Below are positions 1 to 5,335 of a stretch of DNA of 7,983 nucleotides, in pieces. The notes under the pieces were generated by a model. That model saw only the letters and a list, made by a program, of their open reading frames with translations. It did not search any database and was not told the DNA's origin. Every line of letters starts with the position of its first letter. Position 1 is the stretch's first letter. Source of the stretch: Chloroflexi bacterium UBA2235 (GTDB lineage: Bacteria > Chloroflexota > UBA11872 > UBA12225); the NCBI GenBank assembly GCA_002347925.1, contig DDYL01000055.1:268-8250 (forward strand), given 5' to 3'. Both the position numbers and the translations under genes were made by a program.

Positions 1-1565
1 AAGATGCGCTCTTGAAGCGCGCGAGTATGGATGCGCACGCTTCCGCCACCAATTTCGAACCCATTGCAGATGATGTCGTACTGCTTTGATGACGCTTCAC
101 CAGGATTGGCGTCGAGCAAGTGAATGTCTGAGTCCTTGGGAGCGCAGAAAGGGTTGTGGGTAAAGGTCCACGCCCCGCGAGACTCATCATGTTCCAGCAG
201 CGGAAAATCAACAACCCAACACAGGGCCAGGACATTGGGATCTGCCAGTCCAAGTCTTGCACCGAGGTGGTCACGCAAACGGTGCAGGACCCCGTTCGTC
301 GTGGCCTCACGGTCGGCGACTATGAGAATGAGGTCTCCCTCATGCGCCCCTAGAGCCTCGCATAGCTGGGCCATGACCTCATCGCCCACGTGCTGCCGGA
401 ATGCGCTCTTGATGCCGTCGGGAAGCCAAGCCGCTGTCGCAAGGCCCTTCGCGCCAAAAGTTCTCGCAAGTTCTGTCAACCCATCAATCTCGCGCCGGCT
501 CCACGTTGCGCATCCGGGTACAACCAATCCCTTGATGATCCCTCCGGCTTCAATCGCGCCGCGGAATACCGAAAAACCGCTGGTACCCAACAACGAGCTG
601 AGGTCTGTCAACTCCAGTCCGAACCGCAAGTCCGGCCGGTCGCACCCATACCGGGCCATCGCGTCGGCATACGAGATCCGGGGAAATGGCTTGCTCAAGA
701 TGCGCTTCGAGGAGTAAGCCTCAATGCATTCGATGAGAAGCGCCTCGATGGTTCCGGTGACATCTGTCTCGTCAACAAATGCCATCTCGAGATCAAGTTG
801 GGTGAACTCGGGTTGCCGGTCGGACCGCGTGTCCTCATCGCGGAAGCAACGGGCCACCTGAAAGTACCGATCCATGCCTCCCACCATCAGAAGCTGCTTG
901 AACTGCTGGGGTGCCTGGGGAAGGGCATAGAACTCGCCGGGATGAAGACGTGCCGGAACCAGGAAGTCCCTGGCACCCTCAGGGGTACTCGCGGTCAGGA
1001 TCGGCGTCTCGATCTCTAGGAAGCCCTGCCGGTCGAGAACGTCCCGCATCCGCTTGATGACCCGGTGACGCAGAATCACCGCGTCGCGCATCGCGGTGCG
1101 GCGCAGGTCAAGGTACCGGAACTTCATCCGGAGGCCCTCGTCGACGCTCGCGTCATCATTGATATAGAAGGGAGGCGTCTTTGCAGCATTCAGCAGCGTG
1201 ACCGTCGTCGCAATAACCTCGATATCGCCAGTTGCGAGGTTCGGGTTCGTGGTTCCGGACGGACGGCCAGCTACCGTCCCCTGAACGCAGATGACATATT
1301 CGTTGCGGAGACCCTCCGCGGAGGAGTGACCGTCCGGGTTCCGGTTGGGGTCGAACGTGACCTGTGTCAGTCCATATCGGTCACGCAAGTCGATGAAAAT
1401 CAGACCCCCGTGGTCCCGTCGGCGGTGGACCCAACCATGGAGCACAACTTCATCACCCGTGTCCGAGGCACGCAAATCGCCACACGTATGAGTTCGTTTT
1501 GCGGGCATCACCGACCATGAGAGGTCGGTGGCAGGAATGAATTGCGTTTGATCCGCGTTGATCAT
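1..1565 (-). CDS. aspS: Aspartyl-tRNA synthetase, probably non-discriminating (Asp/Asn); 3' end lost at the left edge
   Basis: This is a cytosolic class II aminoacyl-tRNA synthetase that charges tRNA-Asp, and probably tRNA-Asn, with aspartate. I translated it directly from the reverse strand: 521 codons stay open from the ATG at 1565 to the edge with no stop. An N-terminal OB-fold anticodon-binding domain (about residues 24-125) contains HGWVHRRRDHGG (43-54) and FIDLRDR (57-63). The catalytic domain shows YLDLRR (151-156), motif 1 with GFLEIETPIL (181-190), the ATP/aspartate region with STPEGARDFLVP (193-204), and motif 2 FRDEDTRSDRQPEFTQLD (241-258). An insertion (GAD) domain of the bacterial enzyme covers about 300-440, and NGFEIGGGSVRIH (501-513) follows. 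Motif 3 and the C-terminus, perhaps 70-80 residues, lie beyond position 1. His52 and Gly104 match the non-discriminating type. The start is uncertain: in-frame ATGs lie at 1583, 1565 and 1508, none with a strong Shine-Dalgarno. The 1508 start gives MPAKRTHTCGDL, closest to the usual family N-terminus. Identity is very sure, the start is not. Confidence 0.97.
   Translation of the reverse strand, partial: MINADQTQFIPATDLSWSVMPAKRTHTCGDLRASDTGDEVVLHGWVHRRRDHGGLIFIDLRDRYGLTQVTFDPNRNPDGHSSAEGLRNEYVICVQGTVAGRPSGTTNPNLATGDIEVIATTVTLLNAAKTPPFYINDDASVDEGLRMKFRYLDLRRTAMRDAVILRHRVIKRMRDVLDRQGFLEIETPILTASTPEGARDFLVPARLHPGEFYALPQAPQQFKQLLMVGGMDRYFQVARCFRDEDTRSDRQPEFTQLDLEMAFVDETDVTGTIEALLIECIEAYSSKRILSKPFPRISYADAMARYGCDRPDLRFGLELTDLSSLLGTSGFSVFRGAIEAGGIIKGLVVPGCATWSRREIDGLTELARTFGAKGLATAAWLPDGIKSAFRQHVGDEVMAQLCEALGAHEGDLILIVADREATTNGVLHRLRDHLGARLGLADPNVLALCWVVDFPLLEHDESRGAWTFTHNPFCAPKDSDIHLLDANPGEASSKQYDIICNGFEIGGGSVRIHTRALQERI
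1509..1530 (-). promoter_or_regulatory. Perfect 8-bp hairpin at the 5' end of aspS
   Basis: On the coding strand CACCGACC is followed by a 6-base loop (TCTCAT) and its exact reverse complement GGTCGGTG. The right arm ends directly at an in-frame ATG (1508-1506). If translation starts at that ATG, the hairpin covers the ribosome-binding region and could control initiation. If it starts at 1565, the hairpin lies in codons 12-19. No T-run follows, so it is not a rho-independent terminator. The inverted repeat is certain, its function is inferred. Confidence 0.4.
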
Positions 1566-1790
1566 TGGCGTTCGCGCTTCCATCGTGAATTGTCGATCGG
1601 ATCGGGCACCCAACCGAGTGAAGGGTACCGTGAGTGGGTCTGGCGCCAGTGCTTGGCGGAATTCCCATCATCCGCTCGAATTACGTCAAGGATTTTGCGA
1701 CGCGTCGTTTGACACCGATGGCATACCAAGTCAGCGTAAGTGGTGATTTGAAGACCAAACGCTCCATCTGCCGCGGGCGCGACCCTCACG
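1566..1790. other. Gap between the GT2 gene and aspS; probable aspS 5' region
   Basis: About 225 non-coding bases separate the GT2 stop from the aspS ATG at 1565. I see no tRNA, no hairpin with T-run and no T-box motif here. A minus-strand reading frame crosses the gap from inside the GT2 gene to the aspS start, but its product looks random. Two small items stand out: a -35-like TTGACG (1689-1684) with a poor -10-like GGGAAT (1666-1661) 17 bases further on, and a 10-bp palindrome CGACGCGTCG at 1698-1707. The gap is long enough for a separate aspS promoter. Confidence 0.5.
1661..1689 (-). promoter_or_regulatory. Weak candidate promoter for aspS
   Basis: TTGACG matches the -35 consensus at five of six positions. 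After a 17-base spacer, GGGAAT matches the -10 consensus at only three of six and lacks the key second A. The location, about 100 bases upstream of the possible aspS starts, is sensible. Such matches occur by chance, so this is only a candidate. Confidence 0.18.
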
Positions 1791-2564
1791 CTATCCCACC
1801 AGAACCCTGAGCTGCAGGATCCTCCAAAGCGCTTCGATTGCAATCGACGGGGTCATCTTTGAAGTCCCGCGTGTCCGTTCGCTGAAATGGATTGGATACT
1901 CGACAACCGTGAGCCCAGCCTTCTGGCACCGCATTGCCATTTCGATCTGGAAGTTGTAACCCTGCGACCGTACCTGATCGAGCGGGATTCTCTGGAGTGC
2001 CTCTCGACGGAAGCATTTGAAACCCGCCGTCGTGTCGTTCACATTGAGTCCCGTGATCAACCGGGCGTACTGGTTGCCTCCCCAACTGAGGATGCGACGG
2101 CCGAGGCTCCACTTTCGGTCGAGGCTCCCGCCAGTCACGTATCGCGATCCTACGACCACATCGTAGTCAGTTGAAAGCACGATCATTGGGCCAATCGCGG
2201 CGACCGGATGCGAGAAATCCGCATCCATCTCAAAGATCAGATCAGCGCCCGTTGCTAGCGCGTCACGAAACCCAGCGATGTAGGCATCCCCAAGACCTGT
2301 CTTGGATCGCCGGTGAAGGACGGATACCCGGCCCGGGTGGTCATGAGCAAGTCGATCGGCGATCCTGCCAGTTCCATCGGGGGATGCATCGTCAACGACG
2401 TGGACCCGGACCTGCGGAACGAGCCCCAGAAGAGACGAGACCATTGGCTCGATATTTTCTGCCTCGTTATATGTTGGAAGGACTATGCAAATATCCCTCG
2501 GGTTGTATTTGGCCCCGGGAGCAGCCGCCTGAGAAGGATTGGTCTGCGGAGGGTTTACCGTCAT
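1791..2564 (-). CDS. Polyprenol/dolichol-phosphate mannose synthase-like family 2 glycosyltransferase
   Basis: This enzyme probably transfers a sugar, most likely mannose from GDP-mannose, to a polyprenyl-phosphate at the cytosolic face of the membrane, making the lipid-linked donor for GT-C enzymes. The 257 residues form one GT-A domain of the DPM1/Ppm1 type: PTYNEAENI at 30-38, DDASPDGT at 58-65, the metal-binding DAD inside DADFSHP at 114-120, DTTAGFK at 177-183, GYNFQIE at 202-208 and ERTRGTSKM at 229-237. There is no C-terminal membrane segment or GtrA-like domain, so it is the short, peripheral form. The first 23 residues are a proline/alanine-rich tail outside the conserved core. The start codon overlaps the stop of the DUF2298 gene in ATGA and lacks a clear Shine-Dalgarno, which points to coupled translation. 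The family is clear. Mannose rather than glucose or another sugar is inferred, since DPM and DPG synthases look alike. Confidence 0.93.
   Translation of the reverse strand: MTVNPPQTNPSQAAAPGAKYNPRDICIVLPTYNEAENIEPMVSSLLGLVPQVRVHVVDDASPDGTGRIADRLAHDHPGRVSVLHRRSKTGLGDAYIAGFRDALATGADLIFEMDADFSHPVAAIGPMIVLSTDYDVVVGSRYVTGGSLDRKWSLGRRILSWGGNQYARLITGLNVNDTTAGFKCFRREALQRIPLDQVRSQGYNFQIEMAMRCQKAGLTVVEYPIHFSERTRGTSKMTPSIAIEALWRILQLRVLVG
2561..2564 (-). promoter_or_regulatory. ATGA stop/start overlap coupling DUF2298 and GT2 genes
   Basis: The GT2 start codon ATG (2564-2562) shares bases with the TGA stop (2563-2561) of the DUF2298 gene. The sequence just upstream, AGAACTCGAA, has no good Shine-Dalgarno. 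Ribosomes finishing the membrane protein would re-initiate on the synthase, so the two are almost certainly on one mRNA. Confidence 0.8.
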
Positions 2565-5206
2565 TTCGAGTTCTGAACGGCCGGTACCTGGCCGTTGGCC
2601 CCGTCTCTGGAAAGCGGCGCGATGCCCGTGGAATAGACAGCGGTCTGACCTTCACGAAACGCCTCAGTCAGGCCCATCTCAGGCGCGTCAAACTTTGCTA
2701 GTCCCGGACCACCATAGGCTTGCCTCTCCAAATAGCCTACGACCACGAATGTAACCCCGTAAGACTCGAGAAGCTGTCGGGCTTCAGGCACGGTCTGCGT
2801 GCGATAGATAATTTCAACGTCCCGTTTCCGGCGTTCAATCTCGGGATTGATGCGGTCACCTCGCCAGAGACGTTCATGCTGGTCCCAACCCAGCACGGTA
2901 GGAAACCCCGACTGGGTGGAGAACCTGGCAAATTCGCTGTATGGGCCACCAGACGCCTCCAAGACAACAGGTGTCCGCGTACCGGCGTCTTCAACCCCGT
3001 TTTCGCTAAGCCACCGCGCGGCGGCGTAGTCCTCAGGGTGGAACTTGCGCATCCAATCCATTCCGTCAAGGACTGGGTCGTTTGCAAATGCATTCGTGCG
3101 CAATCCGGTCACGCGCATCGGGTACACGAGCATCCCAGAAATGAGCGCGACTCCGAGGATTGCGATCGCCGAAACACCAAGGCGCTGCAGAAATTGCGAC
3201 CCCTGGCGGGCAAACTCGCGCGACGAGTCCAGAGTATGGCGAGCTACCCAGTAAGCGAGCGGACCACCAGCCAAACCAATCATCATCCATGACTGGTAGT
3301 AGAGCTTGAACACGGTGTTCATCCGGCGAAGCGAGCCACCGTAGAAGTCACGAATATAAAAGACCTCGCAGACCGCGAGCAGCACGAATGCAGTTCCAAG
3401 GACTGCAAATGCGAACCCAACCCCACGCCCACCAGGCAGGTTCTCGCGCACAACCGAGCCGTTAGCCGTGGATGGCTCGTCATCGGGGTCTGGACGAGGA
3501 TCACGTGGAAACACAGCCTGAAGTGCGCCGGAGATGGACAGGCCTGCGAGTGCCACGGCCAACGCATACGTGCCGGCGCCGCGTAGCTCCAGTAATGCGA
3601 TCAGTCCGGCAAACAATATGGCACCGATAGGTACCGAGAAACGTCGAATTGACGCATTCGGTGATCGAGAGAGGGTCGTGCCAACAATCCAGAGTGCAGG
3701 CACGACCCATGCAATCTGCAGTCCCCAGAATTGAACGAACTGCATCAACAGGCTTCGTTGGGAGACGAACCCTACCGGCATCTCTCCCGGGCCTGACACG
3801 ACAGGTGGAGTGAATGAGCCGAGGAACGGCAAGACGAGTACCGCCGACAGTAGTGCGATGTTAAGAACTACCCATCCGGCTCTGACCATGATCCTTAGAG
3901 ACAAATAGTGGGGTTCACCGACTTTCGATGACGATTGGCGGGGCCAAGCCCCGACAAGCCCGGAAGCGGAAATGAGCAGAAAGTACGCAGGGAAGTCCCA
4001 GCTGTTTGCGAAGTAGAGAACCGAAATCAGCACTCCAACCGGCAAGACTTCCCACAAGGGATCAAATCGCGCTACTGCATGCTTCCACCTTGGCCTCTCG
4101 GGCTCGGTAGTTGAACCTTCGACGCCATAACCATTCGATGGCAAGGCTGCGCCCTCAACTGACAGGCCTGTGGCCCAACGAAACAACGCGGGTGGATGGA
4201 CCAGCCACCGGTAAGCAATCCCGACCGCAAGCACGGTGAAGGGGAGAGCCATCACATGCGGGTGCAGGTCACCAAGAAGGAAACTAAAGGCTGGAAACTC
4301 ATTAATTGTGTAGTCAATATCCCTATCACCATCCTTGATGACAAGAACCCGGGTTGCGTTCCATCCAATTCCGCCCCAAAAGTCCTTCTGCCACATGCCA
4401 CTGCCGTCAATGCTTCTCAAGACCGACCAAAGGTTTCCCGCAACCAGGACCAAGAACACCGAACCCAGTCCCGCTGCCACGTACGGCCAAGCGGCGTCAA
4501 TGGACCAACCCCCGCGCGGGAGTTCCGTCCGGGTACGCAAGACCAAATTCGGGTGGGACCACCCGCTTGCCATGTCACGGGCAATGGAATACCCAACGGA
4601 GAATATGCCGACGGCAGCCAGCCCGAAAACAGTGGCCAAGGCCAGATTGAACCCCTCTCCAGGAAGTACGCCGGAAAGTTGGATCAACAAGCCGTAGACG
4701 AGGTAACCGAAGTAGTAGTAATTGATCGTTGGGTTCGGCATTCCCGCAGATGGTGATAGCCATGGGTCGATCGGAGGGAATGAGGCTGATCTGGCAACCG
4801 AATTCAGGAACGCGAAGTCCATGAACTTCTCTGTCCCGGCGATGTCACCCGCGCGCACCCGGATCAGAAGAAATCCAACAAACGCCACCGCGAAAATTAT
4901 TTCCTGGAGCAGGATTAGGCCCTGGCGCCGCCCCACGAATACTTTCAAGTCGCGACGGACGCTGCCTACGCCCCACCAGCACGCGGTGCCGAGACCGAGT
5001 ATGACAATCAAACTTGTCGACGCCTGGTTCTCGAGAAGGCCCGTTACGCCAAGCCACCACGAGAGGAACCCAAATGCCACCAAGGCGACGGTCTTGTTCA
5101 GTGCGTACCCTCGGTCCGCTAATGGATGAAAAAACCTGAAACTGGCGGGAACCGTGGCAATCGATATGACCTGAACAACAAGCCACCACCAAATCGCCAC
5201 GATCAT
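2561..5206 (-). CDS. DUF2298 / Chlor_Arch_YYY (TIGR03662) polytopic membrane protein
   Basis: Function is not established. The family is found in Chloroflexi and archaea and often accompanies TIGR03663 proteins, as here. Its architecture suggests a role in moving or transferring lipid-linked sugars across the membrane, which is inference. The 881 residues contain roughly 15-16 hydrophobic helices spread over 3-695, then a soluble C-terminal part (about 700-881). Family landmarks are MDFAFLNS (129-136), FPPIDPWL (143-150), NYYYFGY with the name-giving YYY (162-168), GDLHPHVMALPF (312-323), NSWDFPAYFLL (401-411), RRMNTVFKLYYQSW (627-640), EASGGPYSEFARFS (750-763) and FPTVLGWDQHERLWRG (768-783). 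Hydrophilic loops rich in Pro, Glu or Asp lie near 345-380 and 566-595. The ATG at 5206 is the only ATG, GTG or TTG in frame after an upstream stop at 5282-5284. A weak GGGG lies 8 bases before it. The gene overlaps the downstream GT2 gene by four bases. Confidence 0.93.
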   Translation of the reverse strand: MIVAIWWWLVVQVISIATVPASFRFFHPLADRGYALNKTVALVAFGFLSWWLGVTGLLENQASTSLIVILGLGTACWWGVGSVRRDLKVFVGRRQGLILLQEIIFAVAFVGFLLIRVRAGDIAGTEKFMDFAFLNSVARSASFPPIDPWLSPSAGMPNPTINYYYFGYLVYGLLIQLSGVLPGEGFNLALATVFGLAAVGIFSVGYSIARDMASGWSHPNLVLRTRTELPRGGWSIDAAWPYVAAGLGSVFLVLVAGNLWSVLRSIDGSGMWQKDFWGGIGWNATRVLVIKDGDRDIDYTINEFPAFSFLLGDLHPHVMALPFTVLAVGIAYRWLVHPPALFRWATGLSVEGAALPSNGYGVEGSTTEPERPRWKHAVARFDPLWEVLPVGVLISVLYFANSWDFPAYFLLISASGLVGAWPRQSSSKVGEPHYLSLRIMVRAGWVVLNIALLSAVLVLPFLGSFTPPVVSGPGEMPVGFVSQRSLLMQFVQFWGLQIAWVVPALWIVGTTLSRSPNASIRRFSVPIGAILFAGLIALLELRGAGTYALAVALAGLSISGALQAVFPRDPRPDPDDEPSTANGSVVRENLPGGRGVGFAFAVLGTAFVLLAVCEVFYIRDFYGGSLRRMNTVFKLYYQSWMMIGLAGGPLAYWVARHTLDSSREFARQGSQFLQRLGVSAIAILGVALISGMLVYPMRVTGLRTNAFANDPVLDGMDWMRKFHPEDYAAARWLSENGVEDAGTRTPVVLEASGGPYSEFARFSTQSGFPTVLGWDQHERLWRGDRINPEIERRKRDVEIIYRTQTVPEARQLLESYGVTFVVVGYLERQAYGGPGLAKFDAPEMGLTEAFREGQTAVYSTGIAPLSRDGANGQVPAVQNSK

Positions 5207-5323
5207 CCAGTAAGCCCCATTTCCCGAAGAGAGTCGGTGCCATGGGCACGCACCCGCAGAGATACGTGCCGCGCGGTGGATTCAAACCACGTTTTTTGCG
5301 ACTTAAAGACGACGCACCGCCGA
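5207..5323. other. 117-base gap between the Agl23-like and DUF2298 genes
   Basis: No gene fits here. On the coding strand TTTAAG (5307-5302) and TTGAAT (5285-5280), 16 bases apart, form a poor promoter-like pair (three and four of six consensus positions). A small hairpin GTGCC-CAT-GGCAC (5249-5237) lies about 30 bases before the DUF2298 start. No convincing terminator with T-run is seen in the coding direction, so read-through from the upstream gene is plausible. Confidence 0.4.
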
Positions 5324-5335
5324 CTAGGGGGCGGT
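5316..5335 (-). other. GC-rich 6-bp hairpin across the stop codon of the Agl23-like gene
   Basis: On the coding strand ACCGCC (5335-5330) pairs exactly with GGCGGT (5321-5316) around an 8-base loop that contains the TAG stop. The following bases, GCGTCGTCTTTAAG, lack a T-run, so it is not a standard terminator. It could be a processing or partial attenuation site between the two genes, or chance. Confidence 0.25.

Noticed and set aside
124..1520. Several long plus-strand open frames (124-717, 390-1019, 1065-1520)
   Set aside because: They lie opposite the aspS frame, whose translation matches AspRS without a break. Their products are Ser/Arg/Pro-rich and resemble no family, so they are antisense shadows.
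1562..1843. 93-residue minus-strand frame bridging the GT2 3' end and the aspS start
   Set aside because: It overlaps the conserved GT2 C-terminus in another frame, has no recognisable motif and has an unlikely composition with many Cys, Trp and Arg.
4845..5285. 146-residue minus-strand frame overlapping the start of the DUF2298 gene
   Set aside because: It covers the DUF2298 N-terminus in another frame. The DUF2298 frame carries the membrane helices and family motifs, while this one has none.
5275..5291. tRNA T-arm-like stretch on the minus strand (GTGG, TTTGAAT, CCAC)
   Set aside because: The loop lacks the invariant C56 of TTC, the stem is only 4 bp, and no acceptor, D or anticodon arm can be fitted around it.
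5276..5297. Plus-strand terminator-like hairpin (GTGG/CCAC followed by GTTTTTT)
   Set aside because: The stem is only 4 bp with a 7-base loop and no plus-strand gene precedes it. The same bases more simply read as an A-run upstream of the DUF2298 gene.
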